DNA of 64,000 bases from Leucobacter komagatae (GCF_000834055.1 NZ_JXSQ01000003.1:124001-188000); one strand, 5' to 3'; positions 53,849-62,194 are shown, counted from the first letter of the stretch. Made by a program: numbers and translations. The notes: generated from the sequence alone by a model not told the origin.

Positions 53849-54244
53849 ATGAGCGAGCAGGCCATCGGCGAGAGCGCAGCGGAGTTGCCGCCGTGCCCAG
53901 AGTGCGCGAGCGAGTTCACCTACGAGTCAGGGGCGCTGCTGACCTGTCCGATGTGCGGTCACGAGTGGGCCCCCAATGAGTCGCGAGGCGACGCGGACGG
54001 CGATAGCGCGGACGGAGACGAGGGGATCCGTGACGCGGTCGGTAACCTTCTCAGCGACGGCGACACCGTCACGCTCGTGAAGACGGTGAAGGTCTCTGGC
54101 GGGGGTGGCGGCACTATTAAGGTCGGCACGAAGGTCGCGGGCATTCGGCTCGTGCCAGGCGGCGCCGGCGGCCACGACATCGATGCAAAGGTTCCCGGCT
54201 TCGGCAAGATGCAGCTCAAATCGAGCGTCGTGAAGCGCGCGTGA
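53849..54244 (+). CDS. phnA: PhnA-like zinc-ribbon protein (YjdM family)
   Basis: A 131-residue protein. The N-terminal zinc ribbon is CPECASEF...LLTCPMCGHEW (two C-x2-C pairs), then an acidic linker, and the C-terminal domain DGDTVTLVKTVKVSGGGGG followed by IKVGTKVAGIRL..DIDAKVPGFGKMQLKS, all typical of PhnA/YjdM. It is not the phosphonoacetate hydrolase of the same name; the family's function is unclear. ATG 53849 is preceded by CGGAG. A decayed copy of its 5' end lies at 43289-43470. Confidence 0.88.
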   Translation: MSEQAIGESAAELPPCPECASEFTYESGALLTCPMCGHEWAPNESRGDADGDSADGDEGIRDAVGNLLSDGDTVTLVKTVKVSGGGGGTIKVGTKVAGIRLVPGGAGGHDIDAKVPGFGKMQLKSSVVKRA

Positions 54245-54324
54245 CGACGGCGGCCACAGCCGAAGACTGACCGCGCCAGCTCGGCTGCCTCCCATGGCCG
54301 CTCACGCGTTGCGTGCCAGGGCGC

Positions 54325-55308
54325 TCAGCGCGTCGCTTCCGAACCGGCGGTTGCGGCGTAACGGTTGCTGAGGGCTGCGCCGATTGTCGCCAGGTGCTCG
54401 CGCACGCTGTCTGGACTGGTGATGTCGAGCCACTCGACGAGGCCGGCGAGGTGGCCAGCGATCCCATAGGCGCTCGGGGTATGGATCACGACCGGAACGC
54501 GACCATCGTGCGCGGCAGGCCCAATCTGGAGGTTGTCGCCGACAGCCGTTTGGAGAAAGCTGAGCCCTTCTGGGGCGCAGGTCGCGTGCACCTCGACGAC
54601 GGTGCGGTGCCGCTCGGCCTCGTCGGTGAGCTCGCGCCAGCTTGCGGTGAGATCGAAGTTCTCGGGTCTGTCAACGGGATCGTCACTCGGGAGAACACCA
54701 GTCACGCGGTCGAGACGGAACGTGCGCCGGCCGGCCTCCGTGTGCGTCACGAGATACCAGTGAGGCCCCTTCGCCACGAGGCCAAGCGGGTGCATGACCC
54801 TCTGAGTCTCTGTGCCGGCGCCATCGACGTAGCTGAGTCGCGCTTGCACGCCACGGATCACCGCGTCCTGCAGCGGGTCGAGAAACTGTGGGGGTGGTTG
54901 CGTTGGACCTGTGGCGCCCCACGGTTGCGCGTCAACGATCAGTGACGAAGCTGCGGCCTCGGCCTGCGTGCGGAACGTCTCAGGCAGGGCCCTGACGAGC
55001 TTTCGCAGCGCCGCTTTGAGCTCAGGCCCCGCAGCTGCCGAGGTCGCCGCTGGACCGGCCACGAGGAACAGGGCGCGGGTTTCGCTCGCGGTCAGGCCCG
55101 AAAGGTCTGTGCGTCCGCCACCAAGCAGCCGCCATCCACCCGAGCGCCCCTGAACCGAGTAGATGGGAACCCCCGCGACGCCGAGCGCGTCGAGGTCGCG
55201 GCGAGCCGTTCGCTCAGAAACCTCAAGCTCTTTGGCAACCTCCGCGGCGGTGACCTGCTCGCGCCGTTGCAGCATCAGCAGGACGGCAACCAGGCGATCA
55301 GATTTCAT
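54325..55308 (-). CDS. WYL-domain transcriptional regulator (YafY-type)
   Basis: A 327-residue regulator. The N-terminal DeoR-like winged helix is VAVLLMLQRREQVTAAEVAK then ELEVSERTARRDLDALGVAG. The WYL region appears as VMHPLGLVAKGPHWYLVTHT followed by RRTFRLDRVTGV, and a WCX-type C-terminal domain follows. It is divergent from the alpha/beta hydrolase gene, with a palindrome between them. It probably regulates itself and that hydrolase. Confidence 0.9.
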   Translation of the reverse strand: MKSDRLVAVLLMLQRREQVTAAEVAKELEVSERTARRDLDALGVAGVPIYSVQGRSGGWRLLGGGRTDLSGLTASETRALFLVAGPAATSAAAGPELKAALRKLVRALPETFRTQAEAAASSLIVDAQPWGATGPTQPPPQFLDPLQDAVIRGVQARLSYVDGAGTETQRVMHPLGLVAKGPHWYLVTHTEAGRRTFRLDRVTGVLPSDDPVDRPENFDLTASWRELTDEAERHRTVVEVHATCAPEGLSFLQTAVGDNLQIGPAAHDGRVPVVIHTPSAYGIAGHLAGLVEWLDITSPDSVREHLATIGAALSNRYAATAGSEATR

Positions 55309-55335
55309 GATTCGTATCTTGACATAAAACCGGTC

Positions 55336-55350
55336 AATAGGTGTCCTATT
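55336..55350. promoter_or_regulatory. Palindromic operator between WYL regulator and hydrolase
   Basis: AATAGG-TGT-CCTATT is a perfect 6-bp-arm palindrome, flanked symmetrically by GACAT (55321-55325) and ATGTC (55352-55356). It sits in the 62-nt gap between the divergent start codons, so a bound dimer would cover both promoters. Confidence 0.6.
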
Positions 55351-55370
55351 AATGTCATTACCGTTGAATT

Positions 55371-56324
55371 ATGCACCCAAACACCCATGAAATCCCCTTC
55401 CCGAACGCCACCATGATTTCCGTGAACGGCGTCGATCTCGAAGTATTCGAAGCCGGCCAAGAACACGCAGGAAACCCGGTTGTGCTCTGCCACGGCTGGC
55501 CCGACCTTGCGTACACCTGGCGCTATCAAATCCCAGCGCTTGTCGCCGCCGGGTATCACGTGATCGCTCCCAACCAGCGGGGCTTCGGCAACTCGGCCAG
55601 GCCAGACGATGTCGTCGAGTACGACATCGAACACCTGACGGGCGATCTCGCTGCCCTGCTCGACCACTTCGGGTACGAGCGCGCCACGTTCGTCGGCCAC
55701 GACTGGGGCGCCTTCGTCGTGTGGAGCTTCACCCTGCTCAACCCGCAGCGGGTCGACAGGGTCGTGGCGATGAGCTTGGCCTACCTCGAGCGTGGCGAAA
55801 TACCCTGGCTCGACTTCATGGAGGCCGTGCTCGGGAGCGACTATTACTTCGTGCACTTCAACAAGCAGCCCGGTGTTGCAGACGCGGTATTCGATGCGGA
55901 TCCAGCACGATTCATCAACAACCTCTACCGCCGTGACGAGCCGCTCCTGCCACCCAAGCCGGGCATGGCGCTCATTCAGATCGCCGAGGACGACGCCCCT
56001 CCCGGTGAGCCGCTGCTTACCCAGCAGGAGCTGGCGGTCTACGACGCAGCGTTCACACGCTCAGGGTTCACCGGCGGCATCAACTGGTACCGCAACCTCA
56101 ACCGCAACTGGCACCGGCTCGCCGATGCCGATCCCGTCATCCAACAGCCCGCGCTCATGATCTACGGCCTTCGCGATGCTGTCGCCCGCTCGGAAAGCCT
56201 GTCGACATTCGTGCCGAATGTCGAGGAGCTGAGCTTGGACAGCGGCCACTGGGTGCAGCAGGAACGACACAGCGAGACGACAGGTGCGATCCTTGAGTGG
56301 TTAGCCCAGCACCCGAGCAGCTAG
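55371..56324 (+). CDS. Alpha/beta hydrolase, epoxide hydrolase-like
   Basis: A 317-residue alpha/beta hydrolase. CHGWPDLAYTWRYQIPALVA carries the HGxP oxyanion motif, FVGHDWGAFVVWSF supplies the nucleophile Asp (GHDWG), and SGHWVQQERHSE the catalytic His, all as in soluble epoxide hydrolases. ATG 55371 follows TACCGT by 6 nt. Regulated probably by the divergent WYL protein. Followed 9 nt later by the YdeI-like gene. Confidence 0.88.
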   Translation: MHPNTHEIPFPNATMISVNGVDLEVFEAGQEHAGNPVVLCHGWPDLAYTWRYQIPALVAAGYHVIAPNQRGFGNSARPDDVVEYDIEHLTGDLAALLDHFGYERATFVGHDWGAFVVWSFTLLNPQRVDRVVAMSLAYLERGEIPWLDFMEAVLGSDYYFVHFNKQPGVADAVFDADPARFINNLYRRDEPLLPPKPGMALIQIAEDDAPPGEPLLTQQELAVYDAAFTRSGFTGGINWYRNLNRNWHRLADADPVIQQPALMIYGLRDAVARSESLSTFVPNVEELSLDSGHWVQQERHSETTGAILEWLAQHPSS

Positions 56325-56333
56325 GAGACGGCG

Positions 56334-56918
56334 ATGGTCGACACGCTCTTTTTCGACGACGCGGACGCGTTCAGCGAGTGGCTCGAGGTACATCACAAGC
56401 ACACACCCGAGGTGTGGGTGCTGTTCCACAAGAAGGGCTCAGGCAAGACCAGCCAATCGTGGTCGGAAGCCGTGGACATTGCGCTGTGCTTCGGGTGGAT
56501 TGACGGGCTCAGAAAAAGCGTCGACGGCGACAGCTACCGGGTGCGCTTTACGCCACGCAAGCGAAATAGCGTGTGGAGCGCCGTCAACGTTAAGAAAGTC
56601 GAGGCGTTGACCCAGCTGGGCAAGATGCGTCCCGAGGGGCTTGAACTGTTCAACTGCCGAACGGACGCTGAGGGCTACTCCTCCGACACTCGAACGGCTG
56701 AGCTCGACCCCGCGTACGAGAAGCAGTTCAGGGAACACCAGGAGGCGTGGGAGCGCTTCTCGGCGTTCGCCCCGTCGTATCGGCGCGACGCAGCGTGGTG
56801 GGTGATGAGCGCGAAGAGAGAAGAGACGCGCGTCAAACGGCTCGACACGCTGATTTCTTCGTCGCGCGAGGGGCTGCGGGTCCCCGCGTTCAGAGCACAG
56901 CGTGCCTCGACGGTCTGA
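56334..56918 (+). CDS. YdeI/OmpD-associated family protein
   Basis: A 194-residue protein. WLEVHHKHTPEVWVLFHKKG followed by SWSEAVDIALCFGWIDGLRK then VRFTPRKRNSVWSAVNVKKV is the YdeI pattern (WLe..H....GvWl...KK, eALDvALCfGWIDG.., fTPRrk.S.WS..N). The family is linked to peptide or stress resistance but has no defined activity. ATG 56334 is preceded by TAGGAGAC. Co-transcribed with the hydrolase. Confidence 0.85.
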   Translation: MVDTLFFDDADAFSEWLEVHHKHTPEVWVLFHKKGSGKTSQSWSEAVDIALCFGWIDGLRKSVDGDSYRVRFTPRKRNSVWSAVNVKKVEALTQLGKMRPEGLELFNCRTDAEGYSSDTRTAELDPAYEKQFREHQEAWERFSAFAPSYRRDAAWWVMSAKREETRVKRLDTLISSSREGLRVPAFRAQRASTV

Positions 56919-56922
56919 CGCG

Positions 56923-56958
56923 CGGGCAGCCAGCCCTGCTAGCCCGGCTGGCTGCCCG
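56923..56958. terminator. Bidirectional hairpin terminator
   Basis: CGGGCAGCCAGCC (56923-56935) and its exact complement (56946-56958) form a 13-bp stem with a 10-nt loop, between the convergent YdeI-like gene and the membrane-protein gene and overlapping the latter's last codons. Confidence 0.65.
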
Positions 56959-58144
56959 ACGCCTCGGCGGTGAGCTGCGCGAGCTTGGCGCGCATCCGGG
57001 CGAGGGTGCGCTCGCGGTCGCGGAGTACGTACGCAGGCCAGGCGGAACGCCTGAGGGTCAGTGGGCTCGCGATCCAGGCGGCCCCGATGAACCCGAGTGC
57101 GTACCCGATCGGCACGATAATCGGGCGGATCTCGGCGAGCACGAACCACAGGTTGTAGAGCACGAGCAGCCCGACTCCCACCGCGAGGATGACGCCGCCG
57201 ACGAGTTCGAGCTTGCTCCGCACTTCGTGGCCAGCAAGCTTCGCAAGCCGCGAGGCGATGAGCTCGAGCTGGATCATCGAGATGACGAGGAACACGAGCG
57301 CCCCGACGGCAGCAACGTAGATCGCCTCGAGCACTGCCGTCGATACAGGCTCGTCGTGCAGCAACCAGAACGCGAAGAACACGACAACGGCGAGGCAGCC
57401 CTGCACTAGGAGCGGGCGCTTCCATGGCGACCGAACAGTGTGCTCAGTGACCCGCGGGTCCCCATAGAAGCGGCCCGTGTCTGCGAGGTGCTCGTGCTCG
57501 CGTTCCAGCCGTTCGATTGCCGCCTGCAGCAGCTGCGCCCGCTTCGCGACCGGGCGGAAGTCGAGCCGACCGAGCACGAGAGCCAGCACCACGGAGACCG
57601 GGGTGATGAACAGCAGCCCCCACAGCTGCTGCCCGCCCTCACTTGTCGCTGTGGGGCCGTGCGTCGACAGGACGACGACCGCGAGCACCGTCCACGCCAG
57701 CATGAAGCCGCCGATGAGCGCGGCGACAAACGGTAGCGGGCGGAGCACCGACTGGCTATCGATGTCGGCGTTGGGGGTCACGAGAAACCCGAGCCCAACG
57801 AGCAATGCGAGCAGCGACGGCGCGACCCAGCCGACGTAGCTCCCCGAGATCGCGACGATTTCGATCGTCTCCTGCCACGCCCCGCCGTAGTGCGGCACGC
57901 TTGAATTCTCCGCGGCGAGCATTGCCGCGCGGGCGAAGAAGGCAAGGAAGAACACGAGCGGCCAGAGTAACGAACCCGCGCCGAACAACACTGCCGAGGC
58001 GCCCCAGCTGTCTGACATCGCCTGCGTGCTCGTCGAGACAGCGGGCGGCGGCACGGCCGAAGCCGATCCGGTGGTGGCCGCTCCGACGGGCGCGGGCGCG
58101 GGCACCGCTCCGGGCGGGGGATCAGCAGGGAAGTGTTGCGTCAT
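56939..58144 (-). CDS. Hypothetical polytopic membrane protein
   Basis: A 401-residue protein. A Pro/Ala-rich N-terminus of about 45 residues is followed by about eight membrane segments, grouped as four (residues about 50-205) and, after a charged amphipathic stretch (RLEREHEHLADTGRFYGDPR), four more. The tail RDRERTLARMRAKLAQLTAE is probably a cytoplasmic coiled coil. No family is recognised. It has a core-like GC content. Confidence 0.7.
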   Translation of the reverse strand: MTQHFPADPPPGAVPAPAPVGAATTGSASAVPPPAVSTSTQAMSDSWGASAVLFGAGSLLWPLVFFLAFFARAAMLAAENSSVPHYGGAWQETIEIVAISGSYVGWVAPSLLALLVGLGFLVTPNADIDSQSVLRPLPFVAALIGGFMLAWTVLAVVVLSTHGPTATSEGGQQLWGLLFITPVSVVLALVLGRLDFRPVAKRAQLLQAAIERLEREHEHLADTGRFYGDPRVTEHTVRSPWKRPLLVQGCLAVVVFFAFWLLHDEPVSTAVLEAIYVAAVGALVFLVISMIQLELIASRLAKLAGHEVRSKLELVGGVILAVGVGLLVLYNLWFVLAEIRPIIVPIGYALGFIGAAWIASPLTLRRSAWPAYVLRDRERTLARMRAKLAQLTAEASGSQPG

Positions 58145-58209
58145 AGCTCTCTAGAGCGATAGTACCCAGAGCCGGGCGAGGCTGCGCAACACCGGCCGAC
58201 GCCAGCTCG

Positions 58210-58617
58210 CTAGTTGCTGTCGGCACACAGGCAGAACGGGTGTCCAGCCGGGTCGGTAAAGACGATGAACGAGCCGCTCTCGCTCGGCTGAACGGCATGC
58301 CGGTGGGCGCCGAGGCTCGCCGCGGTCGCCGCTGCCTCCTGCAGATCGGCGACGTAGAAGTCGAGGTGGGCCTGCTGGGGTGTTGCGCCATTCGGCCACT
58401 CTGGCACGCGATAGTCGGCCACACGCTGGAACGCGAGAAAGTGTGTCGCGCCTTCGCCTCCGGGCGGGTGCACCTCGACCCATTCGGGGTCGCTCTCGCT
58501 CGCTTCATCGACGACGACGTCCCAGCCGAGGAGCGCCGCGTAAAACGTGGCGAGTCCGAGGGCGTCGGGGCAGTCGACTGCGAAGGTCATCCGGGTTGCC
58601 GCGATCGATGCGTTCAT
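58210..58617 (-). CDS. VOC (glyoxalase/bleomycin-resistance) family protein
   Basis: A 135-residue vicinal-oxygen-chelate protein. MTFAVDCPDALGLATFYAAL LG-type opening, HLDFYVADLQEAAATAASLG and FTDPAGHPFCLCADSN are the repeated beta-alpha-beta-beta-beta markers. ATG 58617 is used because TACACT (plus-strand 58624-58629) lies 6 nt upstream; a longer reading exists from 58644. Divergent from the other VOC gene at 58752. Confidence 0.83.
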   Translation of the reverse strand: MNASIAATRMTFAVDCPDALGLATFYAALLGWDVVVDEASESDPEWVEVHPPGGEGATHFLAFQRVADYRVPEWPNGATPQQAHLDFYVADLQEAAATAASLGAHRHAVQPSESGSFIVFTDPAGHPFCLCADSN

Positions 58618-58751
58618 GCGAAAAGTGTAGGCGCCATGCTGCATTCGGTCTAGGCCTGAAAATCCTCTGAGGAATCTTCAACGCGGGGCTGCGCGCGTCG
58701 GCGTTTCCGGGGATACTGAGAGGGATCCAGTCACCGTCGAAGGAACCGCCC

Positions 58752-59174
58752 ATGGCACACATGCTCGCGACATACATTGCTCTTCCAGGAACAACCGCAG
58801 AAGCGATGGAGCACTGGCAGGAGGTCTTTGGTGGCGACCTTGAGATCATCCGCTATGGCGAGGCCCAGCTGAAGGATCTGCCGTTCGATCCGCCACCGAA
58901 CGCCGTCGCGCACGCCTCTCTGACCCTTCCCGCTGGCATCATCACGGGCGGCGACGCGATGGACGTGGGCACCGACCATCCCATCCGCGGAACCGCGTAC
59001 TCGCTGCTCTACACAACCGACACCCCCGAGGAGGCGCAGGGGTACATCGACCGCCTCACCGCTGGCGGCGGTTCGCTCGGCATGCCCTTCGAGCAGGCGC
59101 CATGGGGCGACTGGTACGGGCAGGTGTTCGACCGCTTCGGCGTGATGTGGGCGTTCTCCTGCGCGGTGACGTAG
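58752..59174 (+). CDS. PhnB-like VOC family protein
   Basis: A 140-residue protein. ATYIALPGTTAEAMEHWQEV FGG-type opening and FEQAPWGDWYGQVFDRFGVM followed by WAFSC is the PhnB/YjdN (DUF3861-like glyoxalase) pattern. These proteins lack a fixed activity assignment. ATG 58752 (MAHMLATY) carries GAAGGA upstream. The Nudix gene starts 4 nt after its stop, so the two form an operon with the small genes that follow. Confidence 0.83.
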   Translation: MAHMLATYIALPGTTAEAMEHWQEVFGGDLEIIRYGEAQLKDLPFDPPPNAVAHASLTLPAGIITGGDAMDVGTDHPIRGTAYSLLYTTDTPEEAQGYIDRLTAGGGSLGMPFEQAPWGDWYGQVFDRFGVMWAFSCAVT

Positions 59175-59178
59175 AGCC

Positions 59179-59673
59179 GTGTCGTTTGAAGACTCCTACC
59201 TGGGGAAGCTGCGCAAGCACGTTGGCAACGCCGAGCTACTCGTGCCCGGTGCGCAGGTCCTGCTCCTCACAGACGAGGATCACGCGATCTTTCAGCGGCG
59301 GGCCGACTCCGGCCTGTGGGAGATACCGGCAGGCAGTGCGGAACCGGGTCAGAGCTTCCTAGACACCGCCGTTGCGGAGGTCGCCGAGGAGCTCGGGCTG
59401 ATCCTGGACGGCGAAGCCCTGACTGCGTTCGCGACGTTCTCGGACCCCGTCGAGCATCGGCTCGTCTACCCGAACGGGGACATCGTGCACGCCTTCGCGC
59501 TGTGCTTCGTCGCGCGAGACTGGAGCGGGGACATCCGGCCGGACCCGAGCGAGGTGCGCGAGTGGGGCGTCTACCCGCTGACTGCCCCGCCGGACGGGCT
59601 GCAGCGCGCGACGCGCCTCGTGCTCGACCTGTATCTCGCGTTCCGGGGGACAGGCCGTTTCCAAGCGATGTAG
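59179..59673 (+). CDS. Nudix hydrolase family protein with altered Nudix box
   Basis: A 164-residue Nudix fold. The box reads GSAEPGQSFLDTAVAEVAEE followed by LGL. Against the consensus GX5EX7REUXEEXGU, the first Glu is Gln and the Arg is Ala, while the metal-binding Glu pair and the final Gly are kept. Activity may be weak or changed. The overall pattern (GLWEIPAGSAE, HRLVYPNGDIVHAFALCFVA) resembles ADP-ribose/nucleoside-diphosphate hydrolases. GTG 59179 start. Confidence 0.82.
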   Translation: MSFEDSYLGKLRKHVGNAELLVPGAQVLLLTDEDHAIFQRRADSGLWEIPAGSAEPGQSFLDTAVAEVAEELGLILDGEALTAFATFSDPVEHRLVYPNGDIVHAFALCFVARDWSGDIRPDPSEVREWGVYPLTAPPDGLQRATRLVLDLYLAFRGTGRFQAM

Positions 59674-59720
59674 CGGCGTGCTACCTTCAGACTCCGAAAC
59701 GAGTGCAACAAGGAGCCAGC

Positions 59721-59930
59721 ATGACCGAGCAGGTGAAGGGCCCAAAGTCGTACTTCCCGGCGATTGAGGCGAAGTACGGCAGATCGATTGACGAGTGGAT
59801 CGCGCTGCTGCGCCCGCACGCCGGTGAAAAGCACATGGATCAGGTCGCGGTGCTCAAGGAACTCGGCATGGGGCACGGCCACGCGAATGCGCTCGTGCAC
59901 GTGTTCCGCGCAGAATTCGACGGTGCCTGA
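59721..59930 (+). CDS. DUF4287 family small protein
   Basis: A 69-residue protein. SYFPAIEAKYGRSIDEWIAL followed by GEKHMDQVAVLKELGMGHGH ANALV is the DUF4287 pattern. ATG 59721 is preceded by AAGGAG. It overlaps the next gene by one base (TGATG). The family is often paired with DUF5655/DUF1801 genes; function unknown. Confidence 0.83.
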   Translation: MTEQVKGPKSYFPAIEAKYGRSIDEWIALLRPHAGEKHMDQVAVLKELGMGHGHANALVHVFRAEFDGA

Positions 59931-60376
59931 TGGCCGAGAAGCAACCCGCAATGTCGCCGTCAGAGATGCCGGTGGCCGAGGTGCTCGACCGGGTCTCCGG
60001 GCCGCGCCGGGCCGAGGCGGATGAACTGCTGGCGATCCACCGCGAGATCAGCGGCTCCGAGCCCGTGGTGTGGGCGGGGAGAATTATCGGCTTCGGCGAG
60101 CACGAGTACCGCTACGAGAGCGGGCGAGGCGGCCGGGTGCCTGAGCTTGCCTTCGCAACGGGCGCGCAACGCCACACGCTCTATCTCACGGAGGACTTTG
60201 CTGAGCGCTGGCCCGAGCTGCTCGCAGCGCTCGGGCCGCACCGCTCCAGCAAGGTGTGCCTGTACCTCACGCGTCTCTCGAACATCGACCGCGGCGTTCT
60301 TCGGCAGATACTCGAACGCACGTTCGCGGCGACACGCGGGGCGCGGGAGATCACAGGCGAAGGCGAAGCCACCTAG
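59930..60376 (+). CDS. DUF1801 domain protein
   Basis: A 148-residue protein. RRAEADELLAIHREISGSEP VVW, GFGEHEYRYESGRGGRVPEL AFA and LGPHRSSKVCLYLTRLSNID are the YdhG-like DUF1801 signatures. Translationally coupled to the DUF4287 gene, as is common for this pair in actinobacteria. Function is not established. Confidence 0.83.
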   Translation: MAEKQPAMSPSEMPVAEVLDRVSGPRRAEADELLAIHREISGSEPVVWAGRIIGFGEHEYRYESGRGGRVPELAFATGAQRHTLYLTEDFAERWPELLAALGPHRSSKVCLYLTRLSNIDRGVLRQILERTFAATRGAREITGEGEAT

Positions 60377-60479
60377 AAACCGAGCCGGCGCCTCGCGAGC
60401 GGTGGGACGCGAACCCCAGCGAAAAGAAACGCCAACGAAGTCACAGGTGATTCAAAAGGCCCGGAGTTAGCCTCAGATT

Positions 60480-61229
60480 ATGAGCACCTCCGCACCCGTA
60501 CCGCGAGCTCCACTCTCCGCAGTTGGAGACGAGATTACGATTTCGCCGAGCGCCCTGCGTTCCCTTGGCGGTGAGCTCCAACGATTCATGCTCGAGTACC
60601 GCTTCGCGATGCAAGAGATCGAGACGAAGCTCGCGATCCTCCGCGAAGAATTCGTGCACATGCACGAGTACAACCCCATCGAGCACGTCTCCAGCCGGGT
60701 CAAGAGCGCAGACAGCCTGCTGTCGAAAGTTGAGCGCCGCGGAGTGACCCCGGAGATCTCCGAGATCCGCCGCGAAATTCAAGACATTGCTGGGGTGCGC
60801 GTTACCTGTGCGTTCATCCGCGACGTATACCGACTGTTCGGCCTCCTCACGCAGCAGGACGACATTACGGTGCTCGAAGTCGAGGACTACATCGAGCACC
60901 CAAAGGACAACGGCTACAAGAGCCTGCATGCGATTCTCTCGGTTCCGGTCTATCTCTCCAGCGGACGCGTCGACGTTCCGGTCGAGGTGCAGTTCCGTAC
61001 GATCGCGATGGACTTCTGGGCAAGTCTCGAGCACAAGATTTACTACAAGTACCAGCGGCAGGTGCCAGAGGAGATGATGGCCGAGCTGAAGCAGGCCGCG
61101 GACTCGGCCGCCGAGCTCGACACGCGCATGCAGAGCCTGCACGTGCAGATGCACGGCGAACCGCCGCCGACCTCGCCGATCAACCTGCAAGAGATCCGCG
61201 AGGTGCGCGAGCGCATCAGACGCGTCTGA
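60480..61229 (+). CDS. GTP pyrophosphokinase family small alarmone synthetase
   Basis: A 249-residue single-domain (p)ppGpp synthetase of the RelP/RelQ type. QDIAGVRVTCAFIRDVYRLF, YIEHPKDNGYKSLHAILSVP and PVEVQFRTIAMDFWASLEHK are the RelA/SpoT synthetase motifs with the metal-binding Asp/Glu and the G-loop. There is no hydrolase, TGS or ACT domain. ATG 60480 lies 6 nt after TAGCCT (60468-60473), a leaderless start. It would raise alarmone levels independently of the ribosome. Confidence 0.9.
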   Translation: MSTSAPVPRAPLSAVGDEITISPSALRSLGGELQRFMLEYRFAMQEIETKLAILREEFVHMHEYNPIEHVSSRVKSADSLLSKVERRGVTPEISEIRREIQDIAGVRVTCAFIRDVYRLFGLLTQQDDITVLEVEDYIEHPKDNGYKSLHAILSVPVYLSSGRVDVPVEVQFRTIAMDFWASLEHKIYYKYQRQVPEEMMAELKQAADSAAELDTRMQSLHVQMHGEPPPTSPINLQEIREVRERIRRV

Positions 61230-61304
61230 GATCGCCGCCACCGCTCAGGCGACGAACCACGCAATCACGCACGTGCGCGCACGCGAAGGCCGTAGGCTCG
61301 ACGT

Positions 61305-62081
61305 GTGGAACACAGTGAACATTTGCCAGGCGGGTCAGGCGGCGTGTGGCGCATACGCGATGCGCACGGTGCGGTGAGGATCCACCGACCAACCGGGCCG
61401 TGGACGCCGGCCGTGCACGAACTTCTGCGCCACCTCGCAGCGAAGGGCCTCGACGGCATTCCTCAGGTGCTCGGGTTCGACAGCGAAGGGCGTGAGGTAC
61501 TGAGCTACCTCCCGGGGGACACGCTGAACCCCGAAACGGCGCAGGTGAGCGACGGCGCGCTCGCCGCAGCTGCGGCGTGGTTGCGGCGCTTCCACGAAGC
61601 CGTCGCCGATTTCTCACCCACGAGCGACGAGTGGCGGCAGGGCGAGCACCGCGTCGACCGCGCACGCGGAGAGATCATCTGCCACAACGACCCAGGACTC
61701 TACAACTGGGTGGTCGTTGAAGACGAGTTTGCCGGGATGATCGACTGGGACAGGGCGGGCCCCGGGCTGCCGATCGACGACCTCGCCTTCCTCGTGTGGT
61801 CAGGGGTGCCGCTCCTGCGCGAGATTCCCGTTGCCGACGCCGCGCGGCGCATCAGCGTGGCCGCCGCGGCGTACGGGGGTGTCGATGGATCGACACTCCT
61901 CGACGCAGTCACGCGGCGCATGGGCCTCATCGCCGAACGCTGGCGGGCGGGCATTGAACGCGGGGACCCAGGCACCCTCGCGCTTCGCGACGCCGGGATT
62001 ATGGACACGCACACGGCCAGGGTTGCAGGTTTCGCTGCACGCAAGGAACACGTTCGGGCGATGTTGGGCACATCCCGTTAG
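61305..62081 (+). CDS. Aminoglycoside phosphotransferase/choline kinase-like protein
   Basis: A 258-residue APH-fold protein. The catalytic loop is IICHNDPGLYNW (HxDxxxxN) and the metal motif is GMIDWDRAGPG; FDSEGREVLSYLPGDTL is the hinge region. Substrate is unknown and this does not by itself mean antibiotic resistance. GTG 61305 lies 6 nt after TAGGCT (61293-61298). Monocistronic. Confidence 0.82.
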   Translation: MEHSEHLPGGSGGVWRIRDAHGAVRIHRPTGPWTPAVHELLRHLAAKGLDGIPQVLGFDSEGREVLSYLPGDTLNPETAQVSDGALAAAAAWLRRFHEAVADFSPTSDEWRQGEHRVDRARGEIICHNDPGLYNWVVVEDEFAGMIDWDRAGPGLPIDDLAFLVWSGVPLLREIPVADAARRISVAAAAYGGVDGSTLLDAVTRRMGLIAERWRAGIERGDPGTLALRDAGIMDTHTARVAGFAARKEHVRAMLGTSR

Positions 62082-62194
62082 CCGCCGCATCGCTCGGCAG
62101 AATGGCCGCTGCGCAAGCGCAAGACGCGCGGTGGGGGACGCGTTAGATAGGTACTGGATCCTGGATTTCAGCCACTTTCGTTTAGGCTGTTCAT

